Assembly (NCBI GenBank): GCA_021850505.1
Contig: JAJZLW010000157.1
Span: 1 to 13,159 of the forward strand
Source of the DNA: Thermoplasmata archaeon
GTDB lineage: Archaea; Thermoplasmatota; Thermoplasmata; Thermoplasmatales; Thermoplasmataceae
Length of the DNA: 13,159 nt
Reading direction: 5' to 3'
Positions 1 to 8,057 of this stretch are shown one piece after another (within the stretch, counting starts at the first letter, position 1; each line of letters starts with the position of its first letter). Below the pieces are notes generated by a model. That model saw only the letters and a list, made by a program, of their open reading frames with translations, did no database searches and was not told where the DNA came from. The translations under genes and the position numbers were made by a program.

Positions 1-1806
1 ACAGGGAAGAAAACGACTGCAACTTCACAGGGCTCGATTGACTATTCGCCATCATTCGATTCCACGGGGAAATACATGTATTACCTCTCCGAAAGAGCAC
101 TGGATCCCGTCTACGACAAGATCGTTTTCGATCTCGGGTTTCCAAAGGCAGCCAAACCACATGTGATTACGCTTGACAAAAACGAGCCCGACCCTGTCTG
201 GGCCAGGCAGATGGATGAAAGAACCGATGAAGGTGGAAAATCCGTCTCCGATATAGATCTGGCCGATCTTACAAATAGATCCAGTGAGATTCCCGTCAAT
301 GTCGAGGAATACCACCGGATTGTTGGTCTTTCCGATTCGGTCCTTCTGCTGAAATTCCCGGTTGAGGGCGTGATGAAGCAGCAGAACGGAGGGCCAAGGT
401 CAGATGGTAGCCTGGTACATTTTGATCTCAAAACAGGGAAGGAAAAGACCATTTTCACCCGGATATCTGATTTCAAGGTATCCAAAGACGAAAAGAAGAT
501 AATGATACGACGGGAGAACCACTTTACAGTTGAAAACCTTAGCTCAGCGCTGAAGAATCATGTCACCTCAGGTGATTCTAAAGAGGAAAAGGAGGGAAGG
601 ACAGAGATAGACCTGAAAAGAATAAAGTGTGATATATTGCCCGCTGATGAATGGCGGCAGATGTTTTTTGAAACCTGGAGGCTCATGAGGGAAAATTACT
701 GGAAAGAGGAAAAGATAAGCAAATTCTGGGATAAGGTCAGGAAGAAATACCTTCCGCTAGTAGATTTGGTATCCTCCAGATTTGAGATGTCTGATCTGTT
801 GAAAGAGATGCAGGGTGAAACCGGGACATCGCACAGCTACGAGCGCGGGGGTGAAATCTACCGTTCCTCATATCCAAAAATAGGAAAACTTGGCTGTTCC
901 TTCAAATATTCAAATGGAAAATACCTGTTTGACCAGATTTACTGCGGAGATCCATCCAATATTCCAGAAAGGTCCCCTTTGCTGGCTTCGGGTGTTGACA
1001 TCAAGTCGGGGGATGAGTTGCTGGCAATAAATGGCCATAAGGTAGGCAAGGATTATCCACCTGGGAAGGCGCTTGAAGATCTTCCAAACACTGTTATTAC
1101 CCTTGAAACGAGGAGGGGTTCTAAAACGCTGAAGCAGCCCGTGAGGAGTCTTGGTTCTGAGTTAAACCTGATCTACCGCAACTGGGTTGAGAATAACAGG
1201 AAACTTGTCAGGCAAAAATTCGGTGAAAAGGTAGGCTATATCCACATCCCTGATATGATGGCGAAGGGTTTTTCAGAATTCCACCGGCAGTATATTTTTG
1301 AATGGGACAAACCATCCATCATCGTCGATGTCAGGTTTAACGGCGGCGGTCATGTGTCACATCTTTTGCTCGAAAAGCTTTCAAGAAGGCTCATTGGATT
1401 TGACCTACCAAGAAGGGGTCCACCCTCACATTACCCATTATACGCTGTAAGAGGTGGAATAGTTGCTATTACGAATGAATTTGCGGGATCGGATGGTGAC
1501 ATCTTTTCACATTCATTCAAACTGATGGGGCTGGGAGATCTGATTGGAGAAAGAACATGGGGAGGCGTGATTGGAATAAGCCCGAGGAGGCAGCTCGTGG
1601 ACAGGACAATGATAACGCAGCCGCAATATGCTTTCTGGTTCAAGGATGTGGGTTTTGGTGTTGAGAACTACGGAACTGATCCGACAATCAGGCTGGACAA
1701 CGCGCCGGGGGATTATCTCAAGAACAGGGATCCACAGCTTGAAAAAGCGGGTCAGGTTGCACTGAAACTGGCTGAGAAGGCAGTGAAGGTGCCAACTAAA
1801 GACTAG
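1..1806 (+). CDS. tri: Tricorn protease, C-terminal part (5' end outside window)
   Basis: Cytosolic self-compartmentalising serine protease that cuts oligopeptides, such as those released by the proteasome, into short peptides for the tricorn-interacting aminopeptidases. The frame is open from base 1, so the gene begins upstream; 601 residues are present and the first ATG at 76 is internal. With a constant offset of 468 to the 1071-residue Thermoplasma acidophilum enzyme, the known functional residues fall in place without gaps: Ser745-His746 at window residues 277-278 (nt 829-834), Gly918 at 450, the S1 specificity residue Asp936 at 468, nucleophile Ser965 and Asp966 at 497-498 (nt 1489-1494), and Glu1023 at 555 (nt 1663-1665). 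Seen in order: the end of the seven-bladed propeller (1-207), C1 helical domain (about 211-284), PDZ domain (about 293-387, with GDELLAING) and C2 catalytic domain (388-593). Retention of Asp936 suggests a preference for basic P1 residues. It is convergent with the next gene. Confidence 0.96.
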   Translation, partial: TGKKTTATSQGSIDYSPSFDSTGKYMYYLSERALDPVYDKIVFDLGFPKAAKPHVITLDKNEPDPVWARQMDERTDEGGKSVSDIDLADLTNRSSEIPVNVEEYHRIVGLSDSVLLLKFPVEGVMKQQNGGPRSDGSLVHFDLKTGKEKTIFTRISDFKVSKDEKKIMIRRENHFTVENLSSALKNHVTSGDSKEEKEGRTEIDLKRIKCDILPADEWRQMFFETWRLMRENYWKEEKISKFWDKVRKKYLPLVDLVSSRFEMSDLLKEMQGETGTSHSYERGGEIYRSSYPKIGKLGCSFKYSNGKYLFDQIYCGDPSNIPERSPLLASGVDIKSGDELLAINGHKVGKDYPPGKALEDLPNTVITLETRRGSKTLKQPVRSLGSELNLIYRNWVENNRKLVRQKFGEKVGYIHIPDMMAKGFSEFHRQYIFEWDKPSIIVDVRFNGGGHVSHLLLEKLSRRLIGFDLPRRGPPSHYPLYAVRGGIVAITNEFAGSDGDIFSHSFKLMGLGDLIGERTWGGVIGISPRRQLVDRTMITQPQYAFWFKDVGFGVENYGTDPTIRLDNAPGDYLKNRDPQLEKAGQVALKLAEKAVKVPTKD

Positions 1807-1834
1807 TCTTTTAAGACATTTATATTTTTCTTTT
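1807..1834 (+). terminator. T-rich terminator after tricorn
   Basis: Directly after the TAG stop comes a short hairpin-like GTCTT-TT-AAGAC (about 1807-1816), then a T-rich tract (TTTATATTTTTCTTTT, 1819-1834). Archaeal RNA polymerase stops at U-rich tracts, so this is the likely transcript end. The stem is weak and may not matter. Confidence 0.45.
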
Positions 1835-1881
1835 GAAGCAGCCGTAAACGCAACCAAAACCTTTCCATCAACATTTTCAAT

Positions 1882-2268
1882 TTATGCATGCGACATCAGG
1901 AAATTAATCAGGAAACCTGACCCGATGTAAAGGGACCCTATTGCTATATAAATGACATTCATAAATAACTGCTCCTTATTAATACCCACAACGTCTTTTT
2001 CCTTTAAGCTTGCTTTGGCTATCATTACATTTTCTATGTATTTCTTAGCTCCGAAGTCCGAAAAAGATCCAAAGAAAATGATCACTATCCCGGCGATTAC
2101 TATGATCAGCGGCACGTCAAAGGCAATTGAAGTGTAACCAAATATGAATAATAATGTGTCAATGACAAGCAGAATGAGCAGCGGGACCAAAAGTGGATAA
2201 GACAGAAGAAATCTTGTGTGGCTTATCTCCTTTCTCCTGATCTCTTCGTCCAGTTCTTCGTCGTTCAT
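1882..2268 (-). CDS. Small three-helix membrane protein, function unknown
   Basis: A 128-residue protein that I do not recognise. A charged, acidic N-terminus (MNDEELDEEIRRKE) precedes two strongly hydrophobic segments at about residues 22-43 and 48-69. A polar stretch rich in Lys (about 70-100) follows, then a third helix at about 102-124. No catalytic or metal-binding motif is visible. The ATG at 2268 is supported by a TATA box about 28 nt upstream and the lack of a Shine-Dalgarno sequence, which fits a leaderless mRNA. It lies 25 nt after the fused ATPase gene on the same strand, so it could also be reached by read-through from the peptide importer operon. It is convergent with tricorn. 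A role with the importer is possible but unsupported. Confidence 0.8.
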   Translation of the reverse strand: MNDEELDEEIRRKEISHTRFLLSYPLLVPLLILLVIDTLLFIFGYTSIAFDVPLIIVIAGIVIIFFGSFSDFGAKKYIENVMIAKASLKEKDVVGINKEQLFMNVIYIAIGSLYIGSGFLINFLMSHA

Positions 2269-2290
2269 CTGTTTAACTTAACTAAACCGC

Positions 2291-2304
2291 CATTTATATA
2301 TTTT
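2291..2304 (-). promoter_or_regulatory. TATA box of the 128-residue membrane protein gene
   Basis: Read on the minus strand this is AAAATATATAAATG, with its centre about 28 nt before the ATG at 2268. This is the usual archaeal TATA-to-start distance, so the transcript should be leaderless or nearly so. The box shares bases with the last codons and TAA stop (2294-2296) of the upstream ATPase gene. Confidence 0.6.
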
Positions 2305-4735
2305 CCACTTCTTCAATCTTTCCATTTGAGATCAATTGATCCTGAGTGAAATGGCACAGATATTCCTGCTCTCCATTGGTTATAATAGGTGGATCAGTGT
2401 CCTTACATATGCTCTGCCTGTAAACACACCTGCCATAAAATCTGCATCCTTTCTTTGGATTTATTGCATTGCCGATTTCTCCAATAATCCCGAGATTTTT
2501 GTTAGACCAGCTTGGATCTATGGTTGGTACCGCAGAAATCAGCGATTTCGTATATGGATGTGATGGGTTCTTGATTATGATATCAGTTGGGCCGCTTTCA
2601 ACCACCTGACCAAGGTACATTATAATCAGGAAATCTGAAATATAGCGGGCAGATGCAATGTCATGTGATATATATAAAACAGTTGTATTGTACTTTTCCC
2701 GCAGATTCAGGATTATATTCATTATGTTTGCCCTTATGGAAACATCAAGCATCGAAATTGGTTCATCTGCAACTATGAACATTGGGTTAAGCGTAATTAC
2801 CCTTGCGATTGAAACCCTCTGCCTTTCTCCACCAGAAAGCTCATGCGGGTATCTCTGCAGGTAGTTTTCTGCGGGCCTTAAATTCGAAATATCTAATGCC
2901 CTGATTACCTCATCCTGCATACTTGCATCTTCAATCTGCTTACCGTTTTCTGACTCATTTCTTTCACTCTGTGAAAATCTTAACCTTCGTTCCTTTATGA
3001 GTTTCCTCTGTATAATAAGTGGTTCAGAGACTATGTCTATGACGGACATTTTTGGGTTGATCGAGTCATAAGGATCCTGGAAAATAAGTTGCGCTTCCTT
3101 TCTATAATAATTGTAGTCCCTGCTTGATTTCATAAGTTTAGTTATGTCTGTTCTTTCATCAGGTGATTCTCCTTCGGCGGTTTTTGTATCCGCGCTTTTG
3201 TTCAGGTTAAATAGTATGGATCCTGATGTTGGGTCAATTGCATTGACCAGCAGTTTTCCAAGAGTGGTTTTCCCTGAACCGCTCTCACCAACTACACCTA
3301 CAATGCTCCCCTTAGGTATCTTTATGTCAACCTTATCTACAGCATGAACTACAGGCTTATTCGCACCCCCAAAAAGATTGGTTGCAAGTGAGGAATGCAC
3401 TGCAAAATATTTGCTGATTTCATTTGTTTCTATAAAGACATCATTCTTGTTTGAAACAACCACATTGAATGATGACTCCCGTATCTGCTTGCTGTTGAAC
3501 TCCTCATATTTCTCTTTGGAGATAGAATCAAAATGACAAAGCGAGAAATGCCCGGGTTCTATTTCCTTGGGCTCAGGTTTTTTGTTAAAGCAAACCTGCT
3601 CTGCCATAAAGCAACGGGAGGCAAAATAACAGCCAGTCGGTGGATCGATAAGATTTGGAACCGCTCCAGGGATTCCATATATTCTCTCCTTCGTAGTTTC
3701 CATCGATGGGTAACTTTTAAGCAGGGCGTACGTGTATGGATTCCTCTGCTTCAGGAAGATCTCAGACGGCGTTCCATATTCCATCATCCTGCCAGCGTAC
3801 ATGACCGCAACATAATTTGCAAGCTGGGAAACGACGCCGACGTCATGTGATATGACTATCATGGATTTTACTTCCTTGGTGTTTTTAAGATTCTTCAGTT
3901 CCTTTATAATCTTGGCCTGTGTGATGACATCCAGGCCCGTAGTAGGTTCATCGGCAATTATGATCTTAGGGTTCAGGGCGAGTGCCATCGCAATAATCCC
4001 TCTCTGTTTCATTCCGCCGCTTAATTCATGCGGATATGAATCCAGGAACTTCAGGTTAAAGCCAGCGGTGATGCAGCATGACTCCATTCTATTTATTTCC
4101 AGCAGGCGCCTTTTCTTCTGAACCGACATTGTCCTGAGCTCATCCCTCAATTTTTTAAGTAGATCCTGGTATGTCTGTTCTTCGAGCGTTGAAAGATCGC
4201 GTTCATCACCTTCCCTTGAATTCTGAACAGCATATTCATGTGCCCTTGCTCTCAGAACCCTCTCGTTGATGAAATCACTGTCATTATACTGAGATATCTG
4301 ATCGAATGTATTGTGAACCTGGAACACCTCGTGTATCTGATTCCTTATAGTGTGCACCGGGTTGAAAGCATTCATTGCACCCTGGAAGATCATTGAAATC
4401 TCCTTCCACCTTATGGCTGCAAGACGGGATTGAATCATCTTCATTGATTTCTTATATGCTTTCCTGTTCATTGCCTGCTCATAGATACTTGTAACTTCCT
4501 GACCCATATACTGGATACTGCCTGACATCACTGAGTTATTTGCAAGAAGGCCGAGAATGGAACTTGCTATTGTTGACTTTCCAGATCCACTTTCACCAAT
4601 CAGTCCAAGTATTTCTCCATCGCTCAGCGTGAAACTCACATTATCTATTGCAGTAAGCATACCCTCATTTGTTTTAAATTTCACAGTAAGATTAGTAACT
4701 TCAAGTAATTTATTTCCAGAAAAATTTTCCACCAT
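2294..4735 (-). CDS. Fused two-domain peptide ABC transporter ATPase (DppD-DppF type)
   Basis: Cytosolic ATP-hydrolysing subunit that powers the peptide importer encoded upstream. It is 813 residues long, about the sum of two usual OppD/OppF proteins (about 320-340 each), and has two full ATPase domains. Domain 1: Walker A GESGSGKST at 47-55, Q-loop Gln118, signature LSGGM at 238-242, Walker B with Asp262-Glu263, His297. Domain 2: Walker A GESGSGKTT at 483-491, Gln553, signature LSGGE at 633-637, Asp657-Glu658, His691. Both sites look active. Each half ends in the oligopeptide-transporter C-terminal region with a four-cysteine pattern, C-x5-C-x6-C-x17-C (369/375/382/400) and C-x5-C-x6-C-x16-C (764/770/777/794). 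Domain 1 has an extra charged stretch between Q-loop and signature (about 145-220); domain 2 has charged additions at about 510-545 and 577-608. The start lies 4 nt after the DppC-type stop, so the genes are probably translationally coupled. A GAGGAG lies 11 nt upstream, inside the preceding gene. Confidence 0.95.
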   Translation of the reverse strand: MVENFSGNKLLEVTNLTVKFKTNEGMLTAIDNVSFTLSDGEILGLIGESGSGKSTIASSILGLLANNSVMSGSIQYMGQEVTSIYEQAMNRKAYKKSMKMIQSRLAAIRWKEISMIFQGAMNAFNPVHTIRNQIHEVFQVHNTFDQISQYNDSDFINERVLRARAHEYAVQNSREGDERDLSTLEEQTYQDLLKKLRDELRTMSVQKKRRLLEINRMESCCITAGFNLKFLDSYPHELSGGMKQRGIIAMALALNPKIIIADEPTTGLDVITQAKIIKELKNLKNTKEVKSMIVISHDVGVVSQLANYVAVMYAGRMMEYGTPSEIFLKQRNPYTYALLKSYPSMETTKERIYGIPGAVPNLIDPPTGCYFASRCFMAEQVCFNKKPEPKEIEPGHFSLCHFDSISKEKYEEFNSKQIRESSFNVVVSNKNDVFIETNEISKYFAVHSSLATNLFGGANKPVVHAVDKVDIKIPKGSIVGVVGESGSGKTTLGKLLVNAIDPTSGSILFNLNKSADTKTAEGESPDERTDITKLMKSSRDYNYYRKEAQLIFQDPYDSINPKMSVIDIVSEPLIIQRKLIKERRLRFSQSERNESENGKQIEDASMQDEVIRALDISNLRPAENYLQRYPHELSGGERQRVSIARVITLNPMFIVADEPISMLDVSIRANIMNIILNLREKYNTTVLYISHDIASARYISDFLIIMYLGQVVESGPTDIIIKNPSHPYTKSLISAVPTIDPSWSNKNLGIIGEIGNAINPKKGCRFYGRCVYRQSICKDTDPPIITNGEQEYLCHFTQDQLISNGKIEEVENI

Positions 4736-4739
4736 CAGA

Positions 4740-6995
4740 TCATCTTCTCCTCAATCTCGGGTTCACGACCTCATCCATGCCCCTTGATATGAATATAATC
4801 GCCACGACAAAAAGGGTAAGCGCTATTGCGGGCGGGAATATCCACTGTGGGGATGCTGCAACTGCAAAATAGTCATTGTAAACCTCATTGAGCATCCCGC
4901 CCCATGTTGCCACAGAAAGCGGAGCCAACCCAAGGAATTCCAATCCCGAAACTGCTCCTATTCCACCTGCAATTGAAAGAGCCAGCAGATATAGTAACAG
5001 GGGACCTATATTTGGTAAAATGTGCCCCCTCATTATATGGAAAGTCTTTGAGCCGAATAGCTTTGAAGCCTCCACAAAAGACCTGGCTGATATACTCCTG
5101 ACTATACCTATAAGGCTGAACGCGGCAAATGGCCACCCAGTCAGGCTTACTATCAATATCAGATCCTCAAAATCTGCGTTCTTTGGAAACAAGGAGGCGA
5201 GCGCTATCAATAAAGCCAGTCCAGGGATAAGGAAAAGGGCAAGCGAAGCTGTCTCAAGGGCGCTACCCAGTGCTCCTCCCCTGTAACCAACATACAGCGC
5301 AACTGCAACTGATACTAAAATAGTTACGAGACCAATGCTGAGGCCGAAAACCCAGTCAGTCCAGAAGCTTTCAATGAACTCTGCCCATACATCCTGTCCC
5401 GAAGTAGTTGTACCTAAAAGAAAACGAGCTCCTGAGGGAGTTTTTGCCATAGATGGAATTGGGGTCATTGATTTGGCTGTTGAATTGAAAATATAGATAT
5501 AGTTTAGATTTGAAATCATGGAAATCTCACCAAAACCGGTGTTTGCATCTGAGAAATAGAGAACCTGACTGGTGTTTGAGGGCGTTGGAGACACGTGGTA
5601 ACTCCATGAAAACGGTTCACCGCTTGGTGCATCAAGGCTGAATGACAATATTTCTCCATCCTGCGAGACAAGAATTAGGGCATCAGATACAGGATCATAA
5701 GTAGCGGCGGTTGTAAAATTACCGGATCCGACTGGAAGTGGAACGCTGTTTACTTTAACAGCGTTTGAAGAGTTAAGGGAGATCACAAATGCCTGTGTGG
5801 AAGCAGCAGCCAATATATGAGTTGGAAAACCCGCCGCTCCAGGCGTAGTGGAAAGACTGTATAGTTTCTGGCTCAAATCTATCACAGTCCGGACCAACCC
5901 AGAAGACAGTGAAATATTACTTACTGTATCACCATTTGAAATAAAAAATGCTGAATTTATTTTCGAATAGGACACCTGATAATATGAGGGTATCTGCAGA
6001 CCAACACTTAAATCCACATTTAAACTATTATTCGTGCTCCACGCCAGTGTTTGATTCAAAAAATACCCCTGAATGGAAGTGCTGTTATAGATCAATATTC
6101 TGGCCTGAGTTTCAGCTTTATTCGGAGAAAATCCGGCGCCATAGTATTCTATCCCGGCTGGATTATTCATAGTAATTTTCGTGACATTGAATAATTTGAA
6201 AGGGCTTATCCCATAGGAGTGAAGATAATCTCCAGTCTTATTCTGTGTAATAAAAAATACAGTTCCGGGGGTATTGTATCCATTATTTTCATAATTGAAG
6301 GATGGGATTGACGTGTCAGTTGTACCAGAAAAAGGGAGGGAATTTGTAATTACATTTCCAACTATTGTCCCGTTATAAGAAAAGTTGACAAAAGGAATAT
6401 ATTCAGGTTTTTTCAGTCCAAGATCCAGGAATACAAGTTTACCAATTTCAATCTGACCATTTGTAAATGGCATTACGACAAATCTCTCAATCAGGGTATT
6501 GGATGAAATGGCCTCTGATTCAAGGACACAATTTATAAGCGGTACCACGGTTGGTGACAGCATCCTGACCGAATTTCCAAAACTTGAATTGTAAACGACA
6601 CCATACGAACCTAATGGCGCATCAGTTCCATAAGTACCGAGACCATAATAATAGATCTTGCCAGAGGATGTCCCGAAGTAAATTGCCGATGCCCCCTCAT
6701 TCAACACGTCTGTCGAAAATGGCCCATATATACTGGCGCCCCCGTTTGCCTGGGTTACATTTTGAAGTGAAGTGTTTGCTAGCTGGGAGGCTATATGTGT
6801 ATCAACCTCCGGCGCTTCATAAAAATAATTCGGGTGGTACACTATTGCAGGTGTCATTAATGCAATAATGACAAAGGATAACAAAATAATGAATCCAACC
6901 TTCCCATATTTATTCTTATAAAATATTTTAAAATCACGATAGTACTTGGCAAGCGTAGAGTTAGATTTATTGTCCTTTTGACGCGACCCCTGCAT
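4740..6995 (-). CDS. DppC-type peptide ABC permease with a large inserted ectodomain
   Basis: Membrane subunit that forms the peptide channel with the DppB-type partner. At 751 residues it is more than twice the usual DppC/OppC length (about 300). A basic N-terminus leads to helix 1 (about 33-53). About 470 residues of extracytoplasmic sequence follow, then the conserved pre-helix-2 motif in altered form (GTTTSGQD at 528-535; family GTDxxGRD). Five more helices lie at about 548-568, 583-603, 611-631, 665-685 and 717-737. The cytosolic EAA loop that contacts the ATPase is intact (about 642-664, EASKLFG...ILPNIGP). The insert has many NxS/T sequons and recurring blade-like strands (SGKIYYYGL at 111, AFFISNGDTVSNISL at 349, ALILVSQDGEILSFSL at 439, NYIYIFNSTAKSM at 498) resembling a beta-propeller; the fold is inferred. 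The only nearby start is this ATG, with GGGGAGG just 2 nt before it. Confidence 0.93.
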   Translation of the reverse strand: MQGSRQKDNKSNSTLAKYYRDFKIFYKNKYGKVGFIILLSFVIIALMTPAIVYHPNYFYEAPEVDTHIASQLANTSLQNVTQANGGASIYGPFSTDVLNEGASAIYFGTSSGKIYYYGLGTYGTDAPLGSYGVVYNSSFGNSVRMLSPTVVPLINCVLESEAISSNTLIERFVVMPFTNGQIEIGKLVFLDLGLKKPEYIPFVNFSYNGTIVGNVITNSLPFSGTTDTSIPSFNYENNGYNTPGTVFFITQNKTGDYLHSYGISPFKLFNVTKITMNNPAGIEYYGAGFSPNKAETQARILIYNSTSIQGYFLNQTLAWSTNNSLNVDLSVGLQIPSYYQVSYSKINSAFFISNGDTVSNISLSSGLVRTVIDLSQKLYSLSTTPGAAGFPTHILAAASTQAFVISLNSSNAVKVNSVPLPVGSGNFTTAATYDPVSDALILVSQDGEILSFSLDAPSGEPFSWSYHVSPTPSNTSQVLYFSDANTGFGEISMISNLNYIYIFNSTAKSMTPIPSMAKTPSGARFLLGTTTSGQDVWAEFIESFWTDWVFGLSIGLVTILVSVAVALYVGYRGGALGSALETASLALFLIPGLALLIALASLFPKNADFEDLILIVSLTGWPFAAFSLIGIVRSISARSFVEASKLFGSKTFHIMRGHILPNIGPLLLYLLALSIAGGIGAVSGLEFLGLAPLSVATWGGMLNEVYNDYFAVAASPQWIFPPAIALTLFVVAIIFISRGMDEVVNPRLRRR

Positions 6996-6997
6996 AT

Positions 6998-7004
6998 CCT
7001 CCCC
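6998..7004 (-). promoter_or_regulatory. Shine-Dalgarno GGGGAGG with a very short spacer
   Basis: GGGGAGG ends 2 nt before the ATG at 6995 of the DppC-type permease gene, whereas 5-9 nt is usual. No other ATG, GTG or TTG lies in frame nearby, so the start is probably right and pairing may be shifted upstream. It sits in the 21-nt gap after the DppB-type gene. Confidence 0.5.
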
Positions 7005-7016
7005 TAATCTAAATCA

Positions 7017-8009
7017 TCATACTTTAATTCTTGGATCGAGCCAGGCATGAATATAGTCTACCAGTGAATAAGCGAATATCGTAAGGAGTGCAATAACAAA
7101 GGTAGATGCCTCACTTAATGGATAATCTTCATTTATGACTGCATGGTAAAGAAGGGGTCCCATTCCTGGCCAGTTGAATATTATCGCAACTATCAATGAA
7201 CCGCTTATCAGGAAAGAAATGTTAAGAGCGAGCCTTGTTGTTACAGGTATAACCGCAATTCTTGCTGCATGCCTTCTTAATATCGATTTTTCAGGTACAC
7301 CTTTGGCTCTGGCTGTCAGTATATGGTCTTCCCCTAGAGTAGAAACCATGGCAGCCCTCATGGTGATCATGTGACCTGCGGCTTCAATCAAAAGAAGAGA
7401 GAAAAACGGCATCGCCATGTGGTACATCAGACTGACAACAGAAGAGAAGGTTGGATGTGTTATATAGGACAGAGGCACACCGGCTCTTATCGGGAAATAT
7501 GATGTATATACAGTCAGGTATAGGAATAGAAGTACGCCAATTATGAAATATGGAATTGAATTCACTAGAAGTGCTATCGATAAGATCGCACCCTCGCGTT
7601 TTCCGCCCCTTATCCTGGATACAAGGATACCAAGAGGTACCCCTATTACATAAGAAATCAGGGCAGTTGAAACTATGAGAACTAATGTATATGGGAGCGC
7701 TATTGCGATCTCCTCATACACGGTTTCTCCTGGATTTAGGTAATCCTTCCCCCAGTGAAATGTGAACATTTGATACAGATAGGTGGTAAAGTCCGTAAGA
7801 GACCACTTACCATTTTGTAAACCAAGAGAAGCAAGTATCGCGTGCTGGGCAGACACCGAGAGAGGCTGTCCGTTTTTATTAGCGCTCTTCAAGAGTAAAA
7901 GTCCAGGGTTACCAGGCATAAGCCTAAAAACTACAAAAATAATTAAAGTCATTATCAAAATTAACGCAAAAGCTTGAATTATTTTACGTGAAAGAAGATA
8001 AATATTCAT
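7017..8009 (-). CDS. DppB-type peptide ABC permease
   Basis: Membrane subunit that pairs with the DppC-type protein to form the peptide import channel. Its 330 residues match the family's usual length. Helix 1 (about 12-32) runs into the family motif LMPGNP at 30-35. Further hydrophobic segments lie at about 105-130, 143-165, 192-212, 262-280 and 303-321. The cytosolic EAA loop is present (about 232-256, TARAKGVPE...IPV), as are the late motif FNWPGMGPLLYHAV (278-291) and the typical C-terminal LDPRIK. Unlike its DppC-type partner it has no large insertion. The start is supported by AAGGGGA 7 nt upstream (8017-8023). It is the second gene of the operon, 43 nt after the binding protein, separated by an AU-rich inverted repeat. 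Opp, Dpp and App types cannot be told apart here. Confidence 0.95.
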   Translation of the reverse strand: MNIYLLSRKIIQAFALILIMTLIIFVVFRLMPGNPGLLLLKSANKNGQPLSVSAQHAILASLGLQNGKWSLTDFTTYLYQMFTFHWGKDYLNPGETVYEEIAIALPYTLVLIVSTALISYVIGVPLGILVSRIRGGKREGAILSIALLVNSIPYFIIGVLLFLYLTVYTSYFPIRAGVPLSYITHPTFSSVVSLMYHMAMPFFSLLLIEAAGHMITMRAAMVSTLGEDHILTARAKGVPEKSILRRHAARIAVIPVTTRLALNISFLISGSLIVAIIFNWPGMGPLLYHAVINEDYPLSEASTFVIALLTIFAYSLVDYIHAWLDPRIKV

Positions 8010-8057
8010 TAAAAAATCCCCTTAATAATAAAAAATAAAAATAAATAAATTATTAAG
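8010..8057 (-). promoter_or_regulatory. AU-rich stem-loop between binding protein and DppB-type permease
   Basis: A perfect 9-nt inverted repeat, CTTAATAAT (8049-8057) and ATTATTAAG (8021-8029) in the mRNA sense, encloses a U-rich loop of 19 nt. The first arm covers the TAA stop of the binding protein gene. The second arm overlaps the start of the AAGGGGA ribosome site of the DppB-type gene. It could act as a partial terminator, a 3' end that stabilises the first gene's mRNA, or a brake on translation of the second gene. The role is inferred. Confidence 0.45.

Noticed and set aside
76..78. ATG as start of a complete tricorn-like gene
   Set aside because: The frame is open to base 1 with tricorn propeller-like sequence before this ATG, so it is internal to a gene cut by the window edge.
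4888..5286. Plus-strand frame of 132 codons opposite the DppC-type gene
   Set aside because: It is antisense to conserved permease helices and the EAA loop, with no promoter or recognisable product; it is a shadow of the real gene.
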